A stretch of 64,000 bases of DNA from Streptomyces sp. NBRC 109706 (GTDB lineage Bacteria > Actinomycetota > Actinomycetes > Streptomycetales > Streptomycetaceae): positions 496,001-560,000 of the forward strand of contig NZ_BBOM01000011.1 in NCBI RefSeq assembly GCF_000974485.1, written 5' to 3'. Of this stretch, positions 34,952 through 43,022 are shown one piece after another. Numbering within the stretch: the first letter of the stretch is position 1; each line of letters begins with the position of its first letter. The notes below the pieces were generated by a model that worked only from the letters and a program-made list of their open reading frames with translations, did not search any database and had not been told where the DNA came from. The translations under genes and the position numbers were made by a program.

Positions 34952-36165
34952 CCACCATCGCCGCCCTGGAGACCCTGAGCTTCGGGCTGGTCAACACCGT
35001 CGAGGCCGCCGCCCGGGCCGGACACCGGCTCCGGCTGCTCACCGGAGCCCGCGCCATCTACCGCCATGAGCTGGCCCAACTGCCGCCCGACGCACTGGAC
35101 ATCGTCGATGTCGACACCCACGACCTGGCCGCCTGCCGCGCCGCGCTGCGCGCCGTCCCCGATCTGGTGGGGCTGATCAACTCCACCGACGGCTGGAGCG
35201 TCCCGGCCGCCGAACTCGCCGCCGAGTTCGGGCTGCCGGGACCCGACCCCGAGACGGTCCGGGTGCTCCGCGACAAGCTGCGGGTGCGCCGACTGCTCGC
35301 GGAACACGGCCTCGGCCGGGTCCGGGCGATCCCGGTGGAGCCGGGCCCAGGGGCCGCGTCCGAGGTGCTGCGCGAGATCGGCCTGCCGGCCGTCCTCAAG
35401 GACTCCGCCGGCACCTCGTCCCGCAACGTCTGGCTGGTGCGGGACGCCGCCGGGCTCGACCGCGCGCTGGCCGAGGCCGCCCAACAGCCCCTGACCGGGG
35501 GCCTGTTCGCCGAGACCTATCTGCCGGGCCCGGTGTACAGCGCGGAGACCGTCGGCTGGGCCGGGGAGACCAGGCTCCTCGGCGTGCTCAGCCGCCAGCT
35601 GTCGCCGCCGCCGGCGGTGCGCGAGGAGGCGGCGTCCTTCCCCGTCGCCCTGCCGCCCGACCAGGAGCGCGCCGTCGAGAGCTGGGTGCGCCGGCTGCTG
35701 GCGGCGGCGGGACACCGCGACGGCTTCGCCCATGTGGAGTTCGTCCTCACCGCCGACGGGCCCGAACTGGTGGAGATCAACCGGCGGATCGGCGGCGCCC
35801 TGGTCGGCGAGGCGCTGTGCCGGGCCCTGGCCACCAATGTGTACGAGGCGCTGGTGGACACCACCCTGGGCCGGCGCCCGAGCCTGCTGGACGGGCCCGA
35901 ACGCACCGGGCCGGCCACCGCGTTCGTGCTCCTCTACCCGGACCGCCCCGGCACCCTCACCGGCTGGTCAGGGCTCGAAGGGCTGACCGCCTTCCCAGGA
36001 TCCCCCCGGTGGTTCCCGACCCTGGCGGCCGGAGACGCGGTGCGCCATCTCACCGACCAACGGGGGTGCACCGGCATCCTGTTGACCGAGGGCGCCACGG
36101 CCGAGCTGGCCCTCCACCGGGCCCTGAGCGCGGCCGGCTCGATCACCCCGCTGATCGAGCCATGA
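34948..36165 (+). CDS. ATP-grasp domain carboxylate-amine ligase
   Basis: The 405-residue protein shows a pre-ATP-grasp N-terminal domain and an ATP-grasp core: LRDKLRVRRLLAEHGL begins the domain, AVLKDSAGTSSRNVWLV is the nucleotide-binding lysine and loop, GLFAETYLPGPVYSAET follows, and HVEFVLTADGPELVEINRRIGG contains the Mg-binding Glu and Asn. Such enzymes join a carboxylate to an amine via an acylphosphate. The ATG overlaps the upstream methyltransferase stop (ATGA), with GAGGAGAGG as ribosome site. This pairing suggests the synthesis of a methylated amino-acid or peptide derivative. The product is unknown. Confidence 0.88.
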   Translation: MTTIAALETLSFGLVNTVEAAARAGHRLRLLTGARAIYRHELAQLPPDALDIVDVDTHDLAACRAALRAVPDLVGLINSTDGWSVPAAELAAEFGLPGPDPETVRVLRDKLRVRRLLAEHGLGRVRAIPVEPGPGAASEVLREIGLPAVLKDSAGTSSRNVWLVRDAAGLDRALAEAAQQPLTGGLFAETYLPGPVYSAETVGWAGETRLLGVLSRQLSPPPAVREEAASFPVALPPDQERAVESWVRRLLAAAGHRDGFAHVEFVLTADGPELVEINRRIGGALVGEALCRALATNVYEALVDTTLGRRPSLLDGPERTGPATAFVLLYPDRPGTLTGWSGLEGLTAFPGSPRWFPTLAAGDAVRHLTDQRGCTGILLTEGATAELALHRALSAAGSITPLIEP

Positions 36166-36193
36166 ACCCGCGCCCACCCCCGCCCGGCGTTCG

Positions 36194-36565
36194 TTACGGC
36201 CGGCCCAGCACGGTGAAGCCGAGCATCCGCGCGCCCGTCTCGGTGCGCGGCCGGTGGCTGGTGCCCGGCTCGAAGACGACATAGGTGCCCGGGCCGTGCC
36301 GCTCGCCGCCGTCGATCACCTCGCCGCTCAGCACGAAGTACCGCTCCTCGGTGGCGTGCTGGTCCACATCCGGCCATTCGGTGCCGGGGGCGAAGTCGAT
36401 CAACCAGCCGCTGGCGTAGGGGGTGCGCCCGAGGCGGCGGCGCAGGATCCCGGGGGCGACCTCCAACGGCTCGACATCGTCGACCAGGAGGGCGGTCTTG
36501 CCCGCGGTGGCCCCGGCGGTGATTCCCGCGGTGGTCCCCGCGGTGGTTTCTGTCTGTTCGGTCAT
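36194..36565 (-). CDS. Small cupin protein with N-terminal TAG repeats
   Basis: The 123-residue protein has an N-terminal stretch of near-identical four-residue repeats (TTAG, TTAG, ITAG, ATAG) encoded by a 12-bp tandem repeat at 36500-36548. The rest is a single cupin barrel with DFAPGTEWPDVDQHATEERYFVLSGEV and GTSHRPRTE; the sequence HATEERYFVLSGE carries the metal-binding His and Glu. It may be a metal-dependent sensor or enzyme. It is divergent from the GlxA regulator gene, which may control it, and converges on the ATP-grasp gene. Confidence 0.8.
   Translation of the reverse strand: MTEQTETTAGTTAGITAGATAGKTALLVDDVEPLEVAPGILRRRLGRTPYASGWLIDFAPGTEWPDVDQHATEERYFVLSGEVIDGGERHGPGTYVVFEPGTSHRPRTETGARMLGFTVLGRP
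36500..36548. repeat. 12-bp tandem repeat, four copies, inside the cupin gene
   Basis: Imperfect copies of CCCGCGGTGGTC run in tandem and keep the reading frame, giving the four TAG tetrapeptides. Confidence 0.75.
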
Positions 36566-36625
36566 GGGACCCACGGTGCCGCGCGGAGGGCCAGGACCGG
36601 CAGAGTCTGGAAAGACGTCATCGGG

Positions 36626-36631
36626 TACATT
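36626..36631 (+). promoter_or_regulatory. -10 box TACATT of a leaderless gene
   Basis: TACATT ends 6 nt before the ATG at 36638. Confidence 0.5.
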
Positions 36632-36637
36632 CACGCC

Positions 36638-37594
36638 ATGACGCGTCACCGGGTGATCGCCCTGCTCAACGAGCCACAGTCGCCGTTCGAACTCGCCTGC
36701 GTGGCCGAGGTCTTCGGGACCGAGCGGCCGGGCCTCACCCCGCACTACGCCTTCTCCGTCTGCGCGCGCCGCCCGGGCCCGCTGCGGACCACGGTGGGCC
36801 CCGCGCTGCTGGTCGAGAGCGGTCTCGACGCCCTGCGGCAGGCGGACACCGTCGTGGTGCCCGGGTGGCATCCGGTCGGCGGCGAGGTGCCCGCCGAGGT
36901 GCTGGACGCGCTGCGCGCCGCGCACGCCAGGGGCGCCCGGCTGGTCTCGATCTGCACCGGCGCCTTCGTGCTGGCCGGGGCCGGGCTGTTGGACGGCCGA
37001 TCCGCCACCACCCACTGGGGGCGGACCGCCCAACTGGCCGCCGCTTACCCCCGGGTGACGGTGGACGCCGATGTGCTCTATGTCGACCACGGCGACGTCG
37101 CCACCAGCGCGGGCAGCGGCGCCGGCATCGACCTCTGTCTCCATCTGGTCCGCGCCGACCACGGGGCGGCATATGCCGCGCGCATCGCCCGCAGCATGGT
37201 GCTGCCGCCGCACCGCGAGGGCAGCCAACTCCAGTACGCCGCCAGGGCCGACGACAGCCGCGCCCGGGTGGACGCCTCGCTGGCGCCGCTGCTGGAGTGG
37301 GCCGTCGCGCGGCTGGGCACACCGCTGACCGTCGAGGCGCTGGCCGCCCGCGCCGGGGTGTCGGCACGCACCCTGACGCGCCGCTTCCTCGAACAGCTGG
37401 GGACCAGCCCGGGGCAGTGGCTGCTGGCCCAACGCCTGGACGCCGCCCGGGGGTTGCTGGAACGGACGGATCTTCCGGTGGAGGCGGTGGCCACCCGGGT
37501 CGGCCTGTCGTCGGCGGTGAACCTGCGCCGCCGCTTCCGCACCGCCCACGGCGTCACCCCCGGCGCCTACCGGCGCACGTTCGGCGGCCCCTGA
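36638..37594 (+). CDS. GlxA-family AraC-type regulator (DJ-1/PfpI plus AraC)
   Basis: The 318-residue regulator has an N-terminal DJ-1/PfpI-like domain (residues 1-180), with VSICTGAFVLAGAGLLDGRSATTHW carrying the nucleophile-elbow Cys in the ICTGAF motif, and a C-terminal AraC DNA-binding domain with two helix-turn-helix motifs (LTVEALAARAGVSARTLTRRF and LPVEAVATRVGLSSAVNLRRRF, best seen as VEALAARAGVSARTL and VEAVATRVGLSSAV). It fits the GlxA family. It is divergent from the cupin gene across 72 bp. The ligand is unknown. Confidence 0.9.
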   Translation: MTRHRVIALLNEPQSPFELACVAEVFGTERPGLTPHYAFSVCARRPGPLRTTVGPALLVESGLDALRQADTVVVPGWHPVGGEVPAEVLDALRAAHARGARLVSICTGAFVLAGAGLLDGRSATTHWGRTAQLAAAYPRVTVDADVLYVDHGDVATSAGSGAGIDLCLHLVRADHGAAYAARIARSMVLPPHREGSQLQYAARADDSRARVDASLAPLLEWAVARLGTPLTVEALAARAGVSARTLTRRFLEQLGTSPGQWLLAQRLDAARGLLERTDLPVEAVATRVGLSSAVNLRRRFRTAHGVTPGAYRRTFGGP

Positions 37595-37613
37595 CGGTCT
37601 CCGACCGCACGCC

Positions 37614-38039
37614 TCAGCGGTACTCGGGGGCGGCCAGCTCGATCGCGGGGCAGCGGTCCATCACCATCTCAAGCCCTGCGGCCCGGGTGCGGGCATAGGC
37701 CGCCTCGTCGATCACATCGAGCTGGAACCACACGGCCCTGGCGCCGACGGCCACCGCCTGGTCGGCGACGTCCCCGGCGAGCGCGCTGTTCACAAAGACG
37801 TCCACCACGTCCACCGGGAACGGGATGTCGGCCAGCGTGGCATAGCCCGGTTCACCGTGCACCGTCTCGGCCTTGGGGTGCACCGGCACCACCCGCTTGC
37901 CGAACCGCTGCAGCCTGGCCGCCACCCCGTAGGCGGCGCGCGCGGGGTTGTCGGACAGCCCCACGACGGCCCAGGTGGTGCCGGTCTCGGTCAGAATCCT
38001 GCGGACGGTTTCCCGGTCCCCGTACCTGTCTCCGTACAT
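37614..38039 (-). CDS. CoA-binding protein (YccU family)
   Basis: The 141-residue protein is a small Rossmann-fold CoA-binding domain. It shows WAVVGLSDNPARAAYGVAARLQRFGKRVVPVHPKAE, whose segment GLSDNPARAAYGVA is the nucleotide-binding turn, FPVDVVDVFVNS and ARAVWFQLDVID. These proteins bind CoA or acyl-CoA; their role is not firmly known. It is divergent from the yigZ-like gene with 64 bp between. Confidence 0.87.
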   Translation of the reverse strand: MYGDRYGDRETVRRILTETGTTWAVVGLSDNPARAAYGVAARLQRFGKRVVPVHPKAETVHGEPGYATLADIPFPVDVVDVFVNSALAGDVADQAVAVGARAVWFQLDVIDEAAYARTRAAGLEMVMDRCPAIELAAPEYR

Positions 38040-38091
38040 GCCCGCTCAACGGCGACGACCACCGGCCGCATTCCCCGGCCGCCGCCGGTTC

Positions 38092-38097
38092 TAGGCT
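38092..38097 (+). promoter_or_regulatory. -10 box TAGGCT of a leaderless gene
   Basis: TAGGCT ends 6 nt before the ATG at 38104. Confidence 0.5.
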
Positions 38098-38103
38098 GGG
38101 CGG

Positions 38104-38730
38104 ATGCCTGACCACTATCTGACGGTGGCCGCCGAGGGAGAGCACGAGACCGAGGTCAACCGTTCACGTTTCCTGTGCGCCCTGGCGCCGGCCGCCACGG
38201 AGGAGGACGCCCGGCGGTTCATCGAACGGATCAGGGAGCGGCACCCCACGGCGAGTCACCACTGCTATGCCTATGTGATCGGTGCCGATGCCTCGGTGCG
38301 ACGAGCGTTTGACGACGGCGAGCCGGGAGGTACGGCTGGTCAGCCGATGCTGGGCATGTTGCTGCGGCGTGAGGTGTGCCATGTGGTCGCCGTGGTCACC
38401 CGCTGGTTCGGCGGCACCAAGCTGGGCGCCGGCGGGCTGATCCGGGCCTATGGCGGCGCGGTCGGCGCGGCCCTGGACGCGCAGGGCACGGTCACCCGGC
38501 GCCGGCTGCGGTCCGCGCTGGTCACCGTCGACCACGGCCGGGCCGGCCGGCTGGAGAACGAGCTGCGCGCGCTGGGGCATCCGGTGCGCTCGGTGACCTA
38601 TGGCGCCGAGGTCACCATCGCGCTGGCGCTGCCGGCCGCCGATCTCGAATCCTTCGCCTCCTGGCTGGCCGGCGCCACGGCCGGCGCGGCCCGGCTGGAG
38701 CCGGGGGACGAGACGGTGGAGGCGGGCTGA
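38104..38730 (+). CDS. YigZ/IMPACT-family protein
   Basis: The 208-residue protein has the UPF0029 N-terminal domain typical of YigZ: EVNRSRFLCALAPA, HPTASHHCYAYVIG, DDGEPGGTAGQPML, and RWFGGTKLGAGGLIRAYG. The C-terminal DUF1949 domain follows. The biochemical role is not settled; homologues are linked to translation control. It has a leaderless start. Confidence 0.92.
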   Translation: MPDHYLTVAAEGEHETEVNRSRFLCALAPAATEEDARRFIERIRERHPTASHHCYAYVIGADASVRRAFDDGEPGGTAGQPMLGMLLRREVCHVVAVVTRWFGGTKLGAGGLIRAYGGAVGAALDAQGTVTRRRLRSALVTVDHGRAGRLENELRALGHPVRSVTYGAEVTIALALPAADLESFASWLAGATAGAARLEPGDETVEAG

Positions 38731-38811
38731 GCCGGCACCCGGGCCGGGGCCACAGGGATCCGCGTCAAAGGGGGTACTCGGCTGCCCGGAATAGTCCGGC
38801 GGAGGATACGG

Positions 38812-38840
38812 TTGACCCGGACAAGTTGAACAGTCAACTA
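38812..38840 (+). promoter_or_regulatory. Promoter and palindromic operator before the LLM monooxygenase
   Basis: TTGACC at 38812-38817 is followed 17 nt later by CAACTA. AGTTGA (38824-38829) and TCAACT (38834-38839) form an inverted repeat with a 4-nt centre between and over the boxes. This resembles a MarR-type site. Confidence 0.5.
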
Positions 38841-38855
38841 AGTGAGGTGGGTGTG

Positions 38856-39956
38856 ATGCAGTTCGGAGTCTTCACCGTCGGTGATGTGACCCCCGACCCG
38901 ACCACCGGGAGGACCCCGTCCGAGCACGAGCGGATCAAGGCGATGGTGGCCATCGCGCAGAAGGCCGAGGAGGTCGGCCTGGACGTGTTCGCTACCGGCG
39001 AGCACCACAACCCGCCGTTCGTCCCCTCGTCGCCCACCACCATGCTGGGCTGGATCGCGGCCCGCACCGAGCGGCTGATCCTCTCCACCGCCACCACCCT
39101 GATCACCACCAACGACCCGGTGAAGATCGCCGAGGACTTCGCGATGCTCCAGCACCTGGCCGACGGCCGGGTGGACCTGATGCTGGGCCGGGGCAACACC
39201 GGACCCGTCTACCCCTGGTTCGGCCAGGACATCCGCCAGGGCATCCCGCTGGCCATCGAGAACTACGCGCTGCTGCACCAGCTGTGGCGCGAGGACGTGG
39301 TGGACTGGAAGGGCCGCTTCCGCACCCCGCTGCAGGGCTTCACCTCCACCCCCAGGCCGCTGGACGGGGTGCCGCCGTTCGTCTGGCACGGCTCCATCCG
39401 CAGCCCGGAGATCGCCGAACAGGCGGCCTTTTACGGAGATGGATTTTTCGCGAACAACATCTTCTGGCCCAAGGAACACTTCCAGCAGCTGATCGGCCTC
39501 TACCGCGAGCGCTACGCCCACTACGGGCACGGCACCCCGGAACAGGCGATGGTCGGCCTGGGCGGGCAGCTGTTCGTCCGCAAGAACTCCCAGGACGCGG
39601 TCCGCGAGTTCCGGCCGTACTTCGACAACGCCCCGGTCTACGGGCACGGCCCCTCGCTGGAGGAGTTCACCGAGCAGACCCCGCTCACCGTGGGCAGCCC
39701 CCAGGAGGCGATCGAGAAGACGCTCACCTTCCGGGAGAGCTTCGGCGACTACCAGCGCCAGCTGTTCCTGCTGGACCACGCCGGGCTGCCGCTGAAGACC
39801 GTGCTGGAACAGCTCGACATCCTCGGCGAGGAGATCCTCCCCGTGCTGCGCCGCGAGTTCGCCGCGGGCCGCCCGGCGGACGTCCCCGGCGGGCCCACCC
39901 ACGAGGCGCGGGCCGCGAAGGCGCGGCAGGACGCCGCCGCGAGCGCGGCCGCCTGA
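38856..39956 (+). CDS. LLM-class FMN-dependent monooxygenase (CE1758 type)
   Basis: The 366-residue protein is a luciferase-like flavin monooxygenase of the type found next to a CE1759-type FMN reductase. Landmarks are GLDVFATGEHHNPPFVPSSP near residue 40, TATTLITTNDPVKIAEDFAMLQHLADGRVDLMLGRGN, whose segment LADGRVDLMLGRGN is typical of the family, and WHGSIRSPEIAEQAA. It should use reduced FMN from the partner enzyme and oxygen. GAGGT lies 7 nt before the ATG. The substrate is unknown. Confidence 0.9.
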   Translation: MQFGVFTVGDVTPDPTTGRTPSEHERIKAMVAIAQKAEEVGLDVFATGEHHNPPFVPSSPTTMLGWIAARTERLILSTATTLITTNDPVKIAEDFAMLQHLADGRVDLMLGRGNTGPVYPWFGQDIRQGIPLAIENYALLHQLWREDVVDWKGRFRTPLQGFTSTPRPLDGVPPFVWHGSIRSPEIAEQAAFYGDGFFANNIFWPKEHFQQLIGLYRERYAHYGHGTPEQAMVGLGGQLFVRKNSQDAVREFRPYFDNAPVYGHGPSLEEFTEQTPLTVGSPQEAIEKTLTFRESFGDYQRQLFLLDHAGLPLKTVLEQLDILGEEILPVLRREFAAGRPADVPGGPTHEARAAKARQDAAASAAA

Positions 39957-39970
39957 GCCGAAACGGCTGC

Positions 39971-40028
39971 GGTGGCGGTGGCGGTGGCGGTGGTGGTGGC
40001 GGGCGTTGGGCATTGGGCGTTGGGCGAC
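39971..40028. repeat. Hexamer and heptamer tandem arrays
   Basis: Five GGTGGC-type hexamers (39971-40000, one variant) are followed directly by four GGGCGTT-type heptamers (40001-40028). They fill the gap between the monooxygenase and reductase genes. Confidence 0.9.
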
Positions 40029-40078
40029 GAAAAGATGACACAGCGGTAAGACGCTCTATCGACAAGGAGTCAGAGATC

Positions 40079-40711
40079 ATGGCAGCGCGGAACCTGGTGG
40101 TGGTCTCGGCCGGGCTGAGCCAGCCCTCGTCCACCCGGCTGTTGGCCGACCGGCTCGCCGAGGCGACCCGTCGTCAACTGGCGGCCGACGAACGGGAGAC
40201 AAAGACCCACGTTCTCGAACTCCGTGATCTGGCCACCGATATCGCGGGCAACCTGGTCACCGGCTTCCCCGCGCCCGCGCTGCGCGCCGCCATCGACACC
40301 GTGCTGGCCGCCGACGCGGTGATCGCGGTGACGCCCGTTTTCGCGGCCTCCTACAGCGGGCTGTTCAAGTCCTTCTTCGACCTGTTCGAACCCGCCTCGC
40401 TGGTCGGCAAGCCGGTGCTGATGGCCGCCACCGGCGGCACCGCGCGGCACTCGCTGGCCCTGGAGTACGCGATGCGCCCGCTCTTCGCGTACCTGCGCAC
40501 CACGGTTGTTCCGACGGCGGTGTTCGCGGCGGCCGAGGACTGGGGCGGCGACGGCGACCCGTTGACCGACACCCTGCCCACCCGGATCGACCGCGCCGCC
40601 CGCGAACTCGCCGCCCTGGCCGGCGCCGCCCCCGCCGCGATCGAGGGCGCCCCGGACGAACCGGCGGTCACCCCCTTCGCCGAACAACTCGCGGCGCTGC
40701 GCGTCGAGTAG
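40079..40711 (+). CDS. NADPH-dependent FMN reductase (CE1759 type)
   Basis: The 210-residue flavodoxin-like protein has VVVSAGLSQPSSTRLLADRL as phosphate-binding loop for FMN and VTPVFAASYSGLFKSFFDLFEP as the second flavin-contacting loop, best seen as TPVFAASYSGLFK. It supplies reduced FMN to the adjacent LLM monooxygenase. The two genes are separated by 122 bp with tandem repeats. The ATG has AAGGAGT 9 nt upstream. Confidence 0.9.
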   Translation: MAARNLVVVSAGLSQPSSTRLLADRLAEATRRQLAADERETKTHVLELRDLATDIAGNLVTGFPAPALRAAIDTVLAADAVIAVTPVFAASYSGLFKSFFDLFEPASLVGKPVLMAATGGTARHSLALEYAMRPLFAYLRTTVVPTAVFAAAEDWGGDGDPLTDTLPTRIDRAARELAALAGAAPAAIEGAPDEPAVTPFAEQLAALRVE

Positions 40712-40754
40712 GACATGGAGCGCGGAGCGGTGAGCGGGGCCCGGGGAACGACCG

Positions 40755-40985
40755 GTGCTGGTCAGCCTGTTTCTGCTGGGGGTGCAGCGGCTGGAGTTCA
40801 CCGGAGCCCTGAGCCCCGCGCAGCTCGCCGACCCCGAGCGGCTCGACTGGGGACTGACCGAGATCTCCCTGGTCCGCCGGTTCGGCATCCCGGATCTCGT
40901 CGGACTGGCGGTCGAGTGGGAGAGCGGGCGTCAACTCCACGCGCACTTCGCCGACTTCCGGTGCTCCGGCCCCGGCGCCCCTTGA
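40755..40985 (+). CDS. Small hypothetical protein
   Basis: A 76-residue frame starts with GTG and contains RLDWGLTEISLVRRFGIPD and a hydrophobic N-terminus. Codon bias fits the neighbours, but there is no recognisable family. It could be a remnant of a longer gene. Confidence 0.4.
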   Translation: MLVSLFLLGVQRLEFTGALSPAQLADPERLDWGLTEISLVRRFGIPDLVGLAVEWESGRQLHAHFADFRCSGPGAP

Positions 40986-41102
40986 CCGACCCGATCGGCG
41001 CGTCGATCCGCCGGGGAACCGGCGGTCGGGTCGGCGGCGGCAACCTTCGGTGGGGTGGTGGCCACCAGTGGGGGAGTTCCCCCACGCGAGATTGGACCGC
41101 CG

Positions 41103-42611
41103 TTGACTTCCCATATCCAGCGCCGACGCCGCCCCCTCACCCTGTTCGCCGCGCTCACCGTGCTCGGTGGCGCGCTGTTCGCCGGGCATGTCGCCGGCGG
41201 CGAGCCGGCCGCCGCGGCTCCCGTCCTGCCGGCCGCCTGGCCGGCCGAGGCCGACGGCTTCGCCTCCGTCAACGCCCTTGGCCAGGACGGCACCTACGGC
41301 GGCCGGGACGGTGAGACCGTCACCGTCACCACCGAGGAGGAACTGGTCCGCTACGCCACCGCCGAGGAGCCCTACACCATCCGGGTCGCCGGGGCCATCA
41401 CGCTCGCCGACAAGGGCACCGAGATCCGCGTCGCCTCCGACAAGACCATCGTCGGCGTCGGCACCGGCGGTGAGATCGTCGAGGGCGGCTTCTTCCTCGG
41501 CGAGGGCGTGCACAACGTCATCATCCGCAACCTCACCATCCGCGACACCTACGACGGTGAGTGGGACGGCAAGGAGAACGACTGGGACGCCATCCAGCTG
41601 GACGGCGCCCACCACGTGTGGATCGACCACAACCATCTGACCCGCATGGAGGACGGGCTGATCGACAGCCGCAAGGACACCACCTACCTCACCGTGTCCT
41701 GGAACAAGCTCAGCCAGCACAACAAGGCGTTCGGCATCGGCTGGACGGAGAACGTGACGGCCGACATCACCATCCACCACAACTGGTTCCACGAGACCCA
41801 GCAGCGCAACCCGTCCGCCGACAACATCGCGCACGCGCATCTCTACAACAACTACCTCCAGGACGATCCGGCCGGCGAGGTGCGGAGCGCCTACGGCAAC
41901 TGGGCGCGCGGCGCCACCAACATGGTGCTGGAGAACAGCTACTTCGAGAACGTGCGGGATCCGTACTTCCCCGACCCGGACGCCCAACTCGTCCAACGCG
42001 GCAGCGTGTTGGTCAACACCACCGGGCGTGCCGAGACCCAGGGGGAGGGCTTCGACCCCGGTGACTTCTACGACTACACCCTCGATCCGGCCGAGGACGT
42101 TCCCGCCCTGCTGCGGGAGGGCACCGGGCCCCGCGCGGACCTCGGCACCGCCGAACCCGTCGCGGAGGAGGAGCCCGATCTGGTGGTGGCGGCCGACGGC
42201 AGCGGCGACCACACCACCGTGACGGCCGCCGTCGCCGCCGTACCGGCCGACAACGACGCCCCGTTCACCATCGGCGTCCGGCCCGGGGTCTACCGGGAGA
42301 CGGTCCTCGTCCCCAGGGACCGGCCGCATCTGCGGCTGGTCGGCCTCGGCGACTCGGCCGCCGACGTGACCATCGTCTACGACAACTCGGCCGGCACCGA
42401 ACGGCCCGACGGCGGCACCTACGGCACCTCGGGCAGCGCCACCTTCACCGTGGAGGCCGACGACTTCCAGGCGCGCCGCCTCACCTTCGCCAACGACTTC
42501 GACGAACTCGCCCACGCCGACCAGCCGGGACACCAGGCCGCCGCCCCGACGGCTCCTCCGGCGGCTATGTCACCGCCCCCTCCACCGTCGCCGAGCACGC
42601 CGGGTTCCTGA
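41103..42611 (+). CDS. Secreted pectate lyase with broken C-terminal pectinesterase domain
   Basis: The frame encodes a signal peptide (IQRRRRPLTLFAALTVLGG, then an Ala-rich cleavage region), a polysaccharide lyase family 1 domain, and the first part of a pectinesterase domain. Lyase landmarks are DAIQLDGAHHVWIDHNHL, LSQHNKAFGIGW and HNWFHETQQRNPSADN with the catalytic Arg in QRNPSA. After the pectinesterase's DLVVAADGSGDHTTVTAAV and ARRLTFANDF the frame loses similarity and ends soon after. The start is uncertain: TTG at 41103 gives the best signal peptide and GTG at 41055 is an alternative. The lyase domain looks intact and cleaves polygalacturonate by beta-elimination outside the cell. Confidence 0.82.
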   Translation: MTSHIQRRRRPLTLFAALTVLGGALFAGHVAGGEPAAAAPVLPAAWPAEADGFASVNALGQDGTYGGRDGETVTVTTEEELVRYATAEEPYTIRVAGAITLADKGTEIRVASDKTIVGVGTGGEIVEGGFFLGEGVHNVIIRNLTIRDTYDGEWDGKENDWDAIQLDGAHHVWIDHNHLTRMEDGLIDSRKDTTYLTVSWNKLSQHNKAFGIGWTENVTADITIHHNWFHETQQRNPSADNIAHAHLYNNYLQDDPAGEVRSAYGNWARGATNMVLENSYFENVRDPYFPDPDAQLVQRGSVLVNTTGRAETQGEGFDPGDFYDYTLDPAEDVPALLREGTGPRADLGTAEPVAEEEPDLVVAADGSGDHTTVTAAVAAVPADNDAPFTIGVRPGVYRETVLVPRDRPHLRLVGLGDSAADVTIVYDNSAGTERPDGGTYGTSGSATFTVEADDFQARRLTFANDFDELAHADQPGHQAAAPTAPPAAMSPPPPPSPSTPGS

Positions 42612-42916
42612 TCGTCGACAGCCGGATCACCGGCGACGTGGACCAGGGAACGTTCCACCTCGGACGCCCCTGGTACGCCGGCGGCGACGCCGCGCTGCAC
42701 CCCCAGACCGTGGTCAGGGACAGCGAGTTGGGCCCGGCCGTCCGCACCGCGCCCTGGACCGACATGAGCGGCTTCCCCTGGCAGGGCGCCCGCTTCGCCG
42801 AGTACCACAACAGCGGACCCGGCTCCGGCGGGGCCGGCCAGGACCGGCCGCAACTGACGGACGAGGAGGCCGCCGACCACACCGCCGCACGCTGGCTGGG
42901 CGACTGGACGCCCTGA
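42548..42916 (+). pseudogene. C-terminal remnant of the pectinesterase domain, other frame
   Basis: From 42548 a different frame resumes the pectinesterase with GGYVTAPSTVAEHAGFL, HLGRPWYAGGDAAL and a normal ending. Compared with the family, about 60 residues between HQA and DGSSGGYV, including the catalytic Gln/Asp/Asp segment, are missing, and the frame is shifted. The Arg of LGRPW remains. An internal deletion has inactivated this domain, unless the assembly is wrong here. Confidence 0.8.
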
Positions 42917-42955
42917 CCGGCCGGCGGGACGCCGCCCCCGCGCACCGTTGTCGGA

Positions 42956-42989
42956 CCCCGGTGGCACACTGAGTGACATCCCACCGGGG
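42956..42989 (+). terminator. 9-bp stem after the pectinesterase remnant
   Basis: CCCCGGTGG (42956-42964) pairs with CCACCGGGG (42981-42989) around a 16-nt loop, 40 bp after the stop codon and 34 bp before sbcD. Confidence 0.55.
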
Positions 42990-43022
42990 CCGGCCCGGTG
43001 ACCGACGAGAGGTGGCGGGACG

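Noticed and set aside
42956..42989. LexA-type SOS box before sbcD
   Set aside because: The inverted repeat CCCCGGTGG/CCACCGGGG has no resemblance to the actinobacterial SOS box and looks like a terminator.
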